From the IMG/VR virus record IMGVR_UViG_3300003937_000092, positions 1 through 64,000 of that record: a stretch of 64,000 nucleotides of DNA; one strand, written 5' to 3'. The position numbers and the translations under genes were made by a program. The stretch comes from a virus. The notes under the pieces are model-generated. The model was not told the origin of the DNA. It was given only the letters and a program-made list of their open reading frames with translations, and searched no databases. Shown one piece after another: positions 16,615 through 24,018 of this stretch. Within the stretch, counting starts at the first letter, position 1. Each line of letters opens with the position of its first letter.

Positions 16615-16887
16615 TTATCTGATTTGTACTTTTTGAAATAATCCTTCCATTATTTCTTCAATTGCTCCCATAACATTATATTGGTCATCACCCCAATTAT
16701 GTTTATGATTTTCAATTATCTTATCCATACTTTTTCTTATGTCCATTTCTAATACTTGCCACTTATCTTTTGGTAGTTCTTCTTCCCACCAATTTTCAGA
16801 CAAGTTTACTTTTTTAGTGGACACACTTTCATGTAACCCTAAGATTCTATTTTTTTCAGATTCATTTATGTTAAATAAATCTTTCAT
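16615..16887 (-). CDS. Small protein with capsid-targeting-like leader, 90 aa
   Basis: A 90-aa protein starting MKDLFNINESEKNRILGLHE, so INE|S fits the leader pattern. A charged helical body follows (PKDKWQVLEMDIRKSM). It lies two bases from the neighbouring leader-bearing gene at 16890. Function unknown. Confidence 0.5.
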   Translation of the reverse strand: MKDLFNINESEKNRILGLHESVSTKKVNLSENWWEEELPKDKWQVLEMDIRKSMDKIIENHKHNWGDDQYNVMGAIEEIMEGLFQKVQIR

Positions 16888-16889
16888 AT

Positions 16890-17417
16890 TTACTCCTCGT
16901 CTTGATTAAGGTCCATATTCTGAAGTTCACCTTTAATATCTCTTTTGTATAAGTTAGAAATATCTCTAAGTTTTTGGATGTAACCACCGAAGTTGTCAGC
17001 AACTAACTCATCACGTTCTAGTCCACGTACAAAGTCGTTTATCTTTTTTACAAAATCATCGTTATATGAAAGTACGCGAGCTCTTGCACTTCTTTGGTCA
17101 TTTGCTTCATTCTTCTCATCACGTTCTTTTCTTCGAGCTTCTCTTTTCTCCTCACGTTCTTTTCTTCGAGCATCTCTTCTATCTTGACGTTCAGATTTTC
17201 TTACACCTCTGTTTGCCCCGATACCTTTAAGAGCCGCTTTCAACCTGTTTTGTTCATCTAATTCAGATTCAGATTCACTAATTAAAGTTGGAACTTCACC
17301 TAACTTCTTATTTACCATATTAGAGAAATTCTCTACGGTTATCTTTTTACCGCCAGCGTGTTGTTCACGAATAGAGTTCATCTCTTCTTGGCTCATGTCA
17401 TTTAATAAATGTTTCAT
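16890..17417 (-). CDS. Charged coiled-coil protein with capsid-targeting-like leader
   Basis: A 175-aa protein: leader MKHLLNDMSQEEMNSIREQH (IRE|Q, then AGG), then a strongly Arg/Glu/Lys-rich coiled coil (about residues 75-115, ERQDRRDARRKEREEKREAR), then a helical C-terminus. The architecture resembles phage scaffold or core proteins. ATATTTAT in minus sense at 17436-17443 precedes it. Confidence 0.55.
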   Translation of the reverse strand: MKHLLNDMSQEEMNSIREQHAGGKKITVENFSNMVNKKLGEVPTLISESESELDEQNRLKAALKGIGANRGVRKSERQDRRDARRKEREEKREARRKERDEKNEANDQRSARARVLSYNDDFVKKINDFVRGLERDELVADNFGGYIQKLRDISNLYKRDIKGELQNMDLNQDEE

Positions 17418-17435
17418 AGTCTAATTGTTTTATTT

Positions 17436-17443
17436 ATAAATAT
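17436..17443 (-). promoter_or_regulatory. ATATTTAT putative phage promoter element
   Basis: Minus-sense ATATTTAT lies 18 bases upstream of the gene starting at 17417. Confidence 0.4.
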
Positions 17444-17460
17444 CGGTTAAATGGAAAAAC

Positions 17461-17928
17461 CTACCTCTGTATTGAATCTATATTACTTATAATAAGACTG
17501 TCAGGAATAATAAGCGGTTTAATCTCAACATGACGCTCTTCACCACCTACAGGTTTTTTTGTATAACAGTAAACCGCTACACCTTCAATATCATAATAAA
17601 AATATTGTTTAGTATTTTTATTTAAAAATGCCCGATAGATACCATTGTTTTCATCAACGTATATAACTTGACCTGATTCCGTATCACTTCTTAATCCAAT
17701 TGAAAAGCTTTTTTTCTTATTTGTTCGGTCTTGCTCATATTGGTCAATGTGTTTATCCATTCTATCTAAGGATTCATTTATTTGTTCGTACTGTTGGACA
17801 AGGTCATTTAAATCATTAGCATAATTAATAACAGGACCAACATAATTGATTAGTGTAATAGTTGCACCAATTGCGGTGACCGCAAAAATTACTTTACTAA
17901 ATTTATCTTTGAATACATTGAACTCCAT
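17461..17928 (-). CDS. Membrane-anchored coiled-coil protein, 155 aa
   Basis: A 155-aa protein with an N-terminal transmembrane helix (about residues 12-34) and a helical coiled segment (about 38-70, YEQINESLDRMDKHIDQYEQ). Its C-terminal domain is beta-rich. ATATTTAT in minus sense at 17933-17940 is four bases before the start. No family recognised. Confidence 0.5.
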   Translation of the reverse strand: MEFNVFKDKFSKVIFAVTAIGATITLINYVGPVINYANDLNDLVQQYEQINESLDRMDKHIDQYEQDRTNKKKSFSIGLRSDTESGQVIYVDENNGIYRAFLNKNTKQYFYYDIEGVAVYCYTKKPVGGEERHVEIKPLIIPDSLIISNIDSIQR

Positions 17929-17952
17929 TTCTATAAATATCTTATAAAAATA

Positions 17953-17975
17953 AAACCCCCATATTTCTATGAGGG
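17953..17975 (-). terminator. Terminator of the CDGSH mini-gene
   Basis: A CCC..CATA/TATG..GGG hairpin is followed in minus sense by GGGGGTTTTATTTTTA. It lies just downstream of the mini-gene ending at 17984. Confidence 0.6.
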
Positions 17976-17983
17976 TATTTTTG

Positions 17984-18067
17984 TTATTTTAGATGTGAAC
18001 CATCACAATAACCGTTAGGGTCTGTTGTGTTCCCACATCCACATTGGGGTCTGTCTGTCGTTTTCAT
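17984..18067 (-). CDS. CDGSH-type iron-sulfur mini-protein, 27 aa
   Basis: Minus-strand ATG 18067 to TAA 17984-17986 gives a 27-aa peptide. It contains CGCGNTTDPNGYCDGSH, nearly the CDGSH consensus C-x-C-x2-(S/T)-x3-P-x-C-D-G-S-H; the spacing to the last Cys is one residue longer. In known CDGSH proteins these three Cys and one His bind a [2Fe-2S] cluster. A separate terminator follows. At 27 aa it is among the smallest such sequences I know of, and folding as a dimer would be needed to hold a cluster. It could be a zinc knuckle instead. Confidence 0.6.
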   Translation of the reverse strand: MKTTDRPQCGCGNTTDPNGYCDGSHLK

Positions 18068-18143
18068 ATTTAAAGGTCCCATACGGACTTACGTTTTCTT
18101 TTTTTTATGATAAGACGAATAAAAAATATTAACTTTTTAATCA

Positions 18144-18329
18144 TTATCTACTTAGTTCTTCAACTCGACTCATAATATAAGCCTTTTTACGTTCAAGGAA
18201 TTCAACCTTTTGAGTATCTTCGGCATTTAAATCGAATTTATTCATTTTAATCTGATTAATCTGATTTTCCAATCTATGATATTCAGATAAGAACTCATCA
18301 TATCTCGCAGCTTTATTTTCTTGATTCAT
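18144..18329 (-). CDS. Small helical protein, 61 aa
   Basis: A 61-aa charged helical protein starting MNQENKAARYDEFLSEYHRL, mostly one coiled-coil-like helix. It lies between the CDGSH mini-gene and another membrane peptide. No family recognised. Confidence 0.5.
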   Translation of the reverse strand: MNQENKAARYDEFLSEYHRLENQINQIKMNKFDLNAEDTQKVEFLERKKAYIMSRVEELSR

Positions 18330-18365
18330 AATTTAATTTTTTAATAATATAATATTATTAATTAA

Positions 18366-18446
18366 TTAGTACAGAGCTAATACGAAAACAACCGTCATGA
18401 TTATAACGTATAGTATGTTGGATATGTCTATTTTTTTATTTTTCAT
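18366..18446 (-). CDS. 26-aa single-helix membrane peptide
   Basis: Minus-strand ATG 18446 to TAA 18366-18368 gives MKNKKIDISNILYVIIMTVV... ending VLALY, one hydrophobic helix after a basic start. Consistent with a phage membrane microprotein; short, so a chance frame is possible. Confidence 0.4.
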   Translation of the reverse strand: MKNKKIDISNILYVIIMTVVFVLALY

Positions 18447-18482
18447 TCCGATAAATAGAACCTATTATCTGAAGAGCATAAA

Positions 18483-18506
18483 AAATCCCTCTGAATTAGA
18501 GGGATT
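18483..18506 (-). terminator. Terminator between 18446 and 18545 genes
   Basis: AAATCCCTC pairs with GAGGGATTT. In minus sense the stem is followed by TTTTTT, so it ends transcription from the gene at 18545-19285. Confidence 0.75.
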
Positions 18507-18544
18507 TAATAATAATATAATAATTTGTTAATAATTAATTTCCT

Positions 18545-19285
18545 TTACACTGCAACTTTAGTACATCCTGTGTCAATACATCTTTGTATTTTATCAGTTC
18601 TTTTCTTTCGTACACCCACACCAGGCATTTCATTGATGTATTTAGGACATTCTTTACAGTCGATATCATTCACGGGTGTTCTATCTAATGGTTTTTTATC
18701 TAACATTTGACCTTTACACATTCCGTCAGGTATACATATACCTAAACAGTTAGCCAATCCACATGCGTCATTCTTATGTTTCTCAAAACATGATATTGAT
18801 TTCTTACAACCAACTGTAACCTTATCAGTGGGTGCCAAATTTTTTGTTTCGTCCGCACCTACACCAGGTTTGTTCTTAATTGGTTCTTTTTTCTTACAAC
18901 TACATTTTATAGGTTTTAAACATGAACCTGCACCTTCCATTAATTTAGCTAATGTTTTTGGTCCAACAAGACCATCCATAGTTATACTAACTGATTTTTG
19001 GAATGCACGAACAGCTTTAGCCGTTTCAGTGTTAAATTTACCGTCACATTTTGTATGGTCCTTATCACACCCAACTTTCATTCCTCCACCGAAATTCTCT
19101 TTATTAAATCCACATTTAGCCAATGCGTTTTGTATAAGTTTTACATCCTCACCGGCATTACCTTTACCTAATACTTTCGTTTTACACTGTATAGGACAAA
19201 GTGGGCTTTGAGACGATTGTTCATTAAGAACACGTTTAATGATGTTCTCCAAATCTGATTCCGTTAATTTTATTTTCTTTTTCAT
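18545..19285 (-). CDS. Peptidoglycan-binding protein with capsid-targeting-like leader
   Basis: A 246-aa protein. The leader KIKLTESDLENIIKRVLNEQ contains LTE|S and LNE|Q. Residues ~35-115 match the peptidoglycan-binding PG_binding_1 fold (GNAGEDVKLIQNALAKCGF, then KFNTETAKAVRAFQKSVSIT and DGLVGPKTL). The C-terminal half is Cys-rich (many C-x-C and CxxC), suggesting disulfides or metal sites. A role in binding cell wall during entry or lysis is inferred from the domain and the leader. No catalytic motif was seen. Confidence 0.65.
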   Translation of the reverse strand: MKKKIKLTESDLENIIKRVLNEQSSQSPLCPIQCKTKVLGKGNAGEDVKLIQNALAKCGFNKENFGGGMKVGCDKDHTKCDGKFNTETAKAVRAFQKSVSITMDGLVGPKTLAKLMEGAGSCLKPIKCSCKKKEPIKNKPGVGADETKNLAPTDKVTVGCKKSISCFEKHKNDACGLANCLGICIPDGMCKGQMLDKKPLDRTPVNDIDCKECPKYINEMPGVGVRKKRTDKIQRCIDTGCTKVAV

Positions 19286-19295
19286 AATATTGTTT

Positions 19296-19655
19296 TTATT
19301 TCTTAGTTAGCGTTATATCAGCCAAAATACCTTTAACCTCTATTTTATTTTTATTATTTTTTATAGAATTAGTGATATAGGTTAATTTTTTATAGGGTAA
19401 TTCATTGGTTTTACCTGTATTATCTGTCATGTAATATTTCCCATCTTTTTTATAAATATATTTAACTCCCACAGGTCCATCATAAAGTGGGGTATCAACC
19501 GTAACTGAATATTTATTTGTAATGTCTTTGTACTTAGTAAGAATTGGACCACCATGTGTAGAGTTAGCCGAGGATAGAGTTACACCATGTAATGTTATCG
19601 ATTCATTGATAGTACCAACATACTCTTTTAATATCTTACTAATTAATTCTTTCAT
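19296..19655 (-). CDS. Hypothetical protein with capsid-targeting-like leader, 119 aa
   Basis: A 119-aa protein starting MKELISKILKEYVGTINESI, with LKE|Y and INE|S sites. The rest looks beta-rich (KYKDITNKYSVTVDTPLYDG, KYIYKKDGKYYMTDNTGKTN). No enzyme motif. ATATTTAT in minus sense at 19665-19672 precedes it. Confidence 0.5.
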   Translation of the reverse strand: MKELISKILKEYVGTINESITLHGVTLSSANSTHGGPILTKYKDITNKYSVTVDTPLYDGPVGVKYIYKKDGKYYMTDNTGKTNELPYKKLTYITNSIKNNKNKIEVKGILADITLTKK

Positions 19656-19664
19656 AACTTATTT

Positions 19665-19672
19665 ATAAATAT
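19665..19672 (-). promoter_or_regulatory. ATATTTAT putative phage promoter element
   Basis: Minus-sense ATATTTAT is nine bases upstream of the start at 19655. Confidence 0.4.
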
Positions 19673-19674
19673 AT

Positions 19675-20682
19675 TTAAATACCGTTTAAGTTCTCAGTTT
19701 TATAAACTATTGATTCGTGGTCAATAAACCCTAACCCTTTTGGTGTTGGGAATTTATTAATCGGGGTAGCAACACAAAATAGTGGATTTAAAGTTACCGT
19801 GACTGGCTGATATTTTCTTAAAACTATCATCGACTTTCCTCCTCCATTCTTTTTCGTTACCGGTGCAACTAATATTAAATAATCAATATTATTTTCCATA
19901 ATATATACACCGTTACGAGAATAAACTCGGATACCACCTTTTTTCTTACTATTAAGAATCTCAGGATTGATTTTATCACAACTGGTCTCTTCGACAGAGT
20001 TTAAAGAATTTACCGTTTTTATTTGTATCTTATAAACCTTACCATCTTTAGACATAATAGCGTCGACACCAAGTTTAGTATCAATAGGACTACCTTCCGA
20101 TGCCATGTAATTTAATTCATAACCGAACTTCTCCATTTCACTCACAGCGAATATTTCATTTTCAGTTCCCGTTGAGGTGTTCTTTCTATTATTTAAAACA
20201 TAATCATCAAACCTACCTTCCAAATATTTTGTATAGTAATAGTCAGGGTTGGATAACATTTTATTAGATAACTCTAACATAAATGAACCATTACCATCAT
20301 TTAGGTCATTAAGACGTTTACAAATACATTCACCCTCACCAATTAAAATATCACTAATCAATACAGATAAATCACTATAATTAGTATTTAATTTATTTAT
20401 CGGGACCCAATCATTATTATCATCATACACCATTTTAATATTCATAAGACTATCAACTTTCTTATCAGAATAATTAAAGTAGGTTTTTAATACATCAGCA
20501 TCTTTTTTAAACTGTTCAGATTCGGGGTCGAGTACTTTCCTAACATCTTTCAACATTAAGTCTATAGGCTTTTGAAATGTATTACGAGTTCGAGGGGTGT
20601 TTAATTTCTTCTTAAAGTTATCGATACAACTTTGTTTTAAACAATTCTCTTTGAACTGACTATTTGTGATTATTACATCCAT
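19675..20682 (-). CDS. Predicted PD-(D/E)XK restriction-like nuclease
   Basis: A 335-aa protein starting MDVIITNSQFKENCLKQS, whose IITNSQ is reminiscent of the leader family but lacks the Glu. In the middle (about residues 175-225) the order is Glu in a helix (NEIFAVSEMEKFG), then Asp (KLGVDAIMSKDGK), then QIKT, which fits the E...D...(E/Q)xK nuclease fold. The gene at 7101 is another predicted nuclease of this class. I infer a DNA-cleaving enzyme, perhaps against host DNA. Substrate unknown. Confidence 0.55.
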   Translation of the reverse strand: MDVIITNSQFKENCLKQSCIDNFKKKLNTPRTRNTFQKPIDLMLKDVRKVLDPESEQFKKDADVLKTYFNYSDKKVDSLMNIKMVYDDNNDWVPINKLNTNYSDLSVLISDILIGEGECICKRLNDLNDGNGSFMLELSNKMLSNPDYYYTKYLEGRFDDYVLNNRKNTSTGTENEIFAVSEMEKFGYELNYMASEGSPIDTKLGVDAIMSKDGKVYKIQIKTVNSLNSVEETSCDKINPEILNSKKKGGIRVYSRNGVYIMENNIDYLILVAPVTKKNGGGKSMIVLRKYQPVTVTLNPLFCVATPINKFPTPKGLGFIDHESIVYKTENLNGI

Positions 20683-20705
20683 AATTTATAAATAGGTTAA
20701 TTGTT

Positions 20706-21083
20706 TCATAATTTATTTTGATTAATATATTCACTTGTTTTAACACGAGTCAGGGATGAATCAATGGTAATGTCACTATTAATGGTAATTGAAGTAAAAG
20801 GAAAAGGAACATATGACCATAAACTATAAATCTTCTCCTCCATCTTTATAATAGAAGAATGTTCACCACCCATCTCCTTCCAAACGTTGTAGTTAATTAA
20901 AATATCCAAAACGACCATATGACATTGTTCATGACCATCATTACACATCTTACTTAAAAAATCCCAACCATCGGCTCTGTCATAGACTCTAACACTATAC
21001 TCCTCCATAAGACCATTATCCTTATATAAAGAATTTATTAACTTCTCAACAAACATCTTAATGTTATCTTTCTTACTACCCAT
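20706..21083 (-). CDS. Hypothetical protein, 125 aa (paralogue of 21083-21502)
   Basis: A 125-aa protein, MGSKKDNIKMFVEKLINSLY. It resembles the upstream 139-aa protein in the pattern ME+KI..L.Y+P+P...I (here KMEEKIYSLWSYVPFPFT). This suggests a tandem duplication. It contains CNDGHEQCH, which could bind a metal. The genes overlap by one base. Confidence 0.5.
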   Translation of the reverse strand: MGSKKDNIKMFVEKLINSLYKDNGLMEEYSVRVYDRADGWDFLSKMCNDGHEQCHMVVLDILINYNVWKEMGGEHSSIIKMEEKIYSLWSYVPFPFTSITINSDITIDSSLTRVKTSEYINQNKL

Positions 21084-21502
21084 TATAAATTTTTTGTTCT
21101 ATCTTCCCATTTCTTTTTACTGAAATTTTCATGACTCTCACTAATGTATCTTATAATATTCACATTGGAGGGATAAGGTAAGTACTTCAGAATACCTTTA
21201 AGTTTATCTTCCATATCTTGAACAGCCAGATAACCCTCACCTGTATTACGATAAACCTTATCATCCATTAAAACATGGAGGTTAACATCAGGATGGAGTC
21301 GTTTAATTTCTTTGTCATCATAATTAACAATCTCAACCTTATAGTCTAATATAAGACCAGGGTAGGTATCCTTATACAATCCATCAATAAACTTATATAC
21401 CATCTCAGGGGTTATTTGATTACTATCCATCATATACATAAATATCCAACTTTCTACAAAATTTTCCAGAAAATTTGTTTTGACATTTGGACCCCTAATC
21501 AT
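21083..21502 (-). CDS. Hypothetical protein, 139 aa (paralogue of 20706-21083)
   Basis: A 139-aa protein, MIRGPNVKTNFLENFVESWI. It carries DMEDKLKGILKYLPYPSNVN, parallel to the neighbour. The first gene of the minus run that borders the gene-free region at 21.5 kb. No family recognised. Confidence 0.5.
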   Translation of the reverse strand: MIRGPNVKTNFLENFVESWIFMYMMDSNQITPEMVYKFIDGLYKDTYPGLILDYKVEIVNYDDKEIKRLHPDVNLHVLMDDKVYRNTGEGYLAVQDMEDKLKGILKYLPYPSNVNIIRYISESHENFSKKKWEDRTKNL

Positions 21503-21860
21503 ATAAGGGGGTCCCTTTTAGAAACACAGGTAACACTTACTCCCATACATAGAACAAGGGTAATCCTTTCCAATTTTTCCTAAAAAATTTTATAAACATT
21601 TTTACAACAAAAACAGTACACATTTTAATTAGGGGATTGAACCCCCTTTTGGACCCCAAAACACCCCCAGGGGGAGGGGGGATACGGGACCCCTATAGGA
21701 GGGGGGGACCCTATAAGGGGGGGTTCCATAGGTATTTTGACCCTACCCCCTCCGTATGGACATATCACAGTAGACCTCATCTATGGGGGTGGTGTCAGAA
21801 CAAGTTAACATACAAGTATATGGGGGGAAAGTTATTAACAGTCATTGTGTCATGTTCATA
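21503..21860. other. G-run-rich noncoding stretch
   Basis: No credible gene; a 74-aa frame at 21637-21861 consists of Gly/Pro/Arg noise from G and C runs. It holds an unusual cluster of G-runs at 21670-21723 and repeated GGGACCC(C)TATA units, then AT-rich sequence leading to the promoters at 21878. Confidence 0.6.
21670..21723 (+). repeat. G-run cluster, possible G-quadruplex
   Basis: Five G-runs lie within 54 bases: 21670-21674, 21676-21681, 21686-21688, 21701-21707 and 21717-21723. Four or more runs of three or more G can form a G-quadruplex. The GGGACCC(C)TATA unit appears twice here and in inverted form near 21505. Confidence 0.5.
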
Positions 21861-21877
21861 ACTTTATGGTGTGGGGA

Positions 21878-21909
21878 TTTGGCAGTGTCAGATATTATTC
21901 GTATCTTTG
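21878..21909 (+). promoter_or_regulatory. Host-type promoter 1 (TTTG-N20-TATCTTTG)
   Basis: TTTG (21878-21881), 20 bases, then TATCTTTG (21902-21909). This matches the Bacteroidota -33/-7 consensus. Two further copies with the same 20-base spacing follow within 240 bases. Confidence 0.7.
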
Positions 21910-21910
21910 T

Positions 21911-21966
21911 ACTGATGCCCTAAAGTTTAGGGTGTGACATTATAGGGGGACATATTGTCAGTACAA
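21911..21966 (+). ncRNA. Candidate small RNA 1
   Basis: Just downstream of promoter 1, GTACTGA (21909-21915) can pair with TCAGTAC (21958-21964) to close the molecule. CCCTAAA (21918-21924) and TTTAGGG (21926-21932) form an inner hairpin. The frame is too short and unremarkable for a protein. No terminator precedes the next promoter. Start is set by promoter spacing, end by the closing stem. Confidence 0.55.
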
Positions 21967-21969
21967 TTA

Positions 21970-22001
21970 TTTGGTGGTCTCATTTATTATATGTATCTTT
22001 G
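21970..22001 (+). promoter_or_regulatory. Host-type promoter 2 (TTTG-N20-TATCTTTG)
   Basis: TTTG (21970-21973), 20 bases, TATCTTTG (21994-22001). Identical spacing and -7 element to promoters 1 and 3. Confidence 0.7.
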
Positions 22002-22002
22002 T

Positions 22003-22080
22003 GTTGGTGCCCTTCCCTGAGGGAGGGAGGAGAGTATAAGGCAGGTTGGAGTCTACTCTCTCAGCTTGTTCCACCAACCA
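22003..22080 (+). ncRNA. Candidate small RNA 2 with three-way junction
   Basis: GTTGGTG (22003-22009) pairs with CACCAAC (22072-22078). Inside are a TCCC/GGGA-centred hairpin (22010-22027) and a seven-pair stem GAGAGTA (22030-22036) with TACTCTC (22054-22060). Three perfect stems in 76 bases make a compact three-way junction. It is not a tRNA: no T-arm GTTC sequence and no anticodon arm are visible. No intrinsic terminator is seen. Confidence 0.6.
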
Positions 22081-22115
22081 TTACAAAGATAAGGATAAAA
22101 AAGTTCTTATACAAG

Positions 22116-22146
22116 TTGTGTATTAAAAAAGATTGTTGTATCTTTG
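22116..22146 (+). promoter_or_regulatory. Host-type promoter 3 (GTTG-N20-TATCTTTG)
   Basis: TTG (22116-22118), 20 bases, TATCTTTG (22139-22146). Same spacing as promoters 1 and 2; the bases after it (TGTTGGTGC) match those after promoter 2. Confidence 0.65.
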
Positions 22147-22147
22147 T

Positions 22148-22224
22148 GTTGGTGCTTTAGAGTGTGGGGGATTTATTATACATACTTCCCACCCTACTAC
22201 CACCCTAAAGGTACCACTTTTTTT
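22148..22224 (+). ncRNA. Candidate small RNA 3 ending in an intrinsic terminator
   Basis: GGTG+CTTTAG (22151-22160) pairs with CTAAAG+TACC (22205-22215, one bulged G), and GTGGG (22064-... in register 22164-22168) with CCCAC (22188-22192). TTTTTTT at 22218-22224 follows directly, so the outer stem acts as a terminator. The beginning repeats the TGTTGGTGC start of RNA 2. Confidence 0.6.
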
Positions 22225-22266
22225 GTTAAGAAACAATATAAATAAGGGAATGTTATCTGCACAGAC

Positions 22267-22584
22267 TTAAATGTTATCCGCACCCTTGGTATGTTTGTCC
22301 ACAGTGTCCATCCCTATGTCAATAAACATTCTTCTTATATCGTGGTAGTTGGACTCATCCAATTGGTAGTATCTATTTAGGAATGTCAGTACATGATTCA
22401 AGTCAGCATCCACAATTATATATTGATTTGTAGATAGGGGTTTCTTACTCCATCCCCTCTTGGCAGGTTCAAACCATATTATCCCATCCCCAACCGTTGA
22501 GGTGAATATTACTTTGATACCATTCATATCCTCAGCTACCCTTGGGGTGAAACTACTCTCTATGAATTCTCTGATTTCTTCCAT
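22267..22584 (-). CDS. Hypothetical protein, 105 aa
   Basis: A 105-aa protein, MEEIREFIESSFTPRVAEDM, soluble and of mixed alpha/beta pattern. It sits alone on the minus strand between the small RNAs and a gene-free stretch. Its 3' end is 43 bases from the end of RNA 3, so the transcripts converge. No family recognised. Confidence 0.5.
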   Translation of the reverse strand: MEEIREFIESSFTPRVAEDMNGIKVIFTSTVGDGIIWFEPAKRGWSKKPLSTNQYIIVDADLNHVLTFLNRYYQLDESNYHDIRRMFIDIGMDTVDKHTKGADNI

Positions 22585-23388
22585 ACCCTTAAATATATAA
22601 CCCTTCCCTTAGTTGTGAACACCATATGTTAATAACTTTTAATTAAGGGGTACAGTTAATCCCCCATTAAAATTGTTAATAACTTTTTATAAATTACCTC
22701 TGACACACTGTCAGGGGATATTTTGTTAATAACTTTATCCCATTTTATTAGGATTTGTCAGAATGTCAGTTAGACGTTAGGGACAGCACAATCCCTTTCC
22801 CCACTTTCTACCACCATCCTGTAGTAGTGTAAAACAAGAAAATCCTTTATTTCACCGATGAAATCGACAATAAATCCCTGTTTAGGGGTTAATAGAAGGT
22901 ATTAATTTACTAGTTATATATTCTAGCAAATAATAGAGGTTAATTCCCTATAGCGGGGGAGACGTAGTCTTAAGGAATTAAATAAGTAAACCTCAACGTA
23001 TCTGTAGGACTACTTTTTTAAAACCATGACAAAATGACCTCAACGAATAAGGTCTTAAAATGACTTACAAAAGTGGGAGAAAGTGGTAGAAGTATTGTTA
23101 ATTAACCCTATGGGTTATTGTTTATATACTATAGTATTCTTTCTCTTATAGTATAATGTTTTCATATGTGTGTATATACCCTTTAGGGTACTGTAATGAT
23201 ATTGTTTTATTATACCCTACTAAGTTATGAGTATAAGTCTTTAGATGACCTTCTTCAGGGAAATAGGGGAATGGATTTATTTCAGACACTGAAAGTGAAC
23301 GATAGTGAACGTCCCTTTAGGGTGAGGGGGATGGAATTAATTTATTACCTTTATTTCCTTTCTCTATAAAATAACTTATATTGTATGT
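22585..23388. other. Gene-free divergent region, possible early control region
   Basis: I see no gene in these ~800 bases. There are several CCCTTTAGGG-type palindromes (for example near 23180 and 23310). The TTTCACCGATGAAA palindrome (22850-22863) is the inverse of that at 6210-6223. The neighbours 22267-22584 (minus) and 23389-24018 (plus) point away from it, so promoters or a replication origin may lie here, but I can define none. Confidence 0.45.
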
Positions 23389-24018
23389 ATGTTTAAATTT
23401 AATTATAAAGTTGGTAGAGCGATACCTAATGTAGAGTGTCAGATAATACTGAAGGATTTGTATAGACAATCTGAGAAGTTCACTATTACTGATGCCTTTG
23501 GTGATGTCTCCCTTTCTGTTTATGAAACCCCTTATGAGGATGTGGAAGACTGTGATGGTAAGAGACTCATGGATTATAGAATTAAAGAGTTAGAGAAGTC
23601 CTTAGGTGTTAAGTTTAATAGAGATAGGTTTATCATTAAGTATACAGGTGACCGTCTCGAAATGGAACCTCATTATGATGGGAGTTATACTACCACCCTT
23701 ATTTATTTAAACAATAACTTTAGAGGTGGCTCTACTAACTTTCCTCTCGCTCGTTTAGAACATGTACCTCAGAAATATAAGCCAGGTCATTACATACATT
23801 ATAACTCTAACCATATCTTGGCTTATCATGGTGGGATGCCAGTTACAGAAGGAACTAAAACTGTTATAGTACTTAGAAGTATGAAGATAACCCCGTGGAC
23901 TATGTTAACCATATTACCGTGGCGTTTATTTAGAGATGTATTCTTCGAAAGATTTATACTTGATTGGGTCGTAAAGAAATTCTTTACGTGTGTTAACTGT
24001 AAAAGAATTAAGAAATAA
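23389..24018 (+). CDS. 2OG-Fe(II) oxygenase, prolyl/lysyl hydroxylase-like
   Basis: A 209-aa protein. EPHYDGSYTTTLIYLN gives the H-x-D iron ligands (about residues 95-97), GGSTNFP follows, and AYHGGMPVTEGTKTVIVLRS supplies the distal His and the basic residue that holds 2-oxoglutarate. This is the arrangement of the prolyl 4-hydroxylase superfamily, which oxidises protein Pro or Lys (and other substrates) using Fe(II), O2 and 2-oxoglutarate. The three collagen-like fibres in this genome, rich in G-x-K and G-P-x, are attractive substrates, but that is inference. It heads a plus-strand run with rhamnose-pathway genes. Confidence 0.75.
   Translation: MFKFNYKVGRAIPNVECQIILKDLYRQSEKFTITDAFGDVSLSVYETPYEDVEDCDGKRLMDYRIKELEKSLGVKFNRDRFIIKYTGDRLEMEPHYDGSYTTTLIYLNNNFRGGSTNFPLARLEHVPQKYKPGHYIHYNSNHILAYHGGMPVTEGTKTVIVLRSMKITPWTMLTILPWRLFRDVFFERFILDWVVKKFFTCVNCKRIKK

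Noticed and set aside
21637-21861. A 74-aa plus-strand ORF in the G-rich stretch
   Set aside because: It is made of Gly/Pro/Arg codons created by G- and C-runs and it has no upstream element or neighbour coupling.
22003-22080. Small RNA 2 as a tRNA
   Set aside because: The seven-pair end stem and length fit, but there is no T-arm (GTTCGA), no anticodon arm and no normal D-loop.
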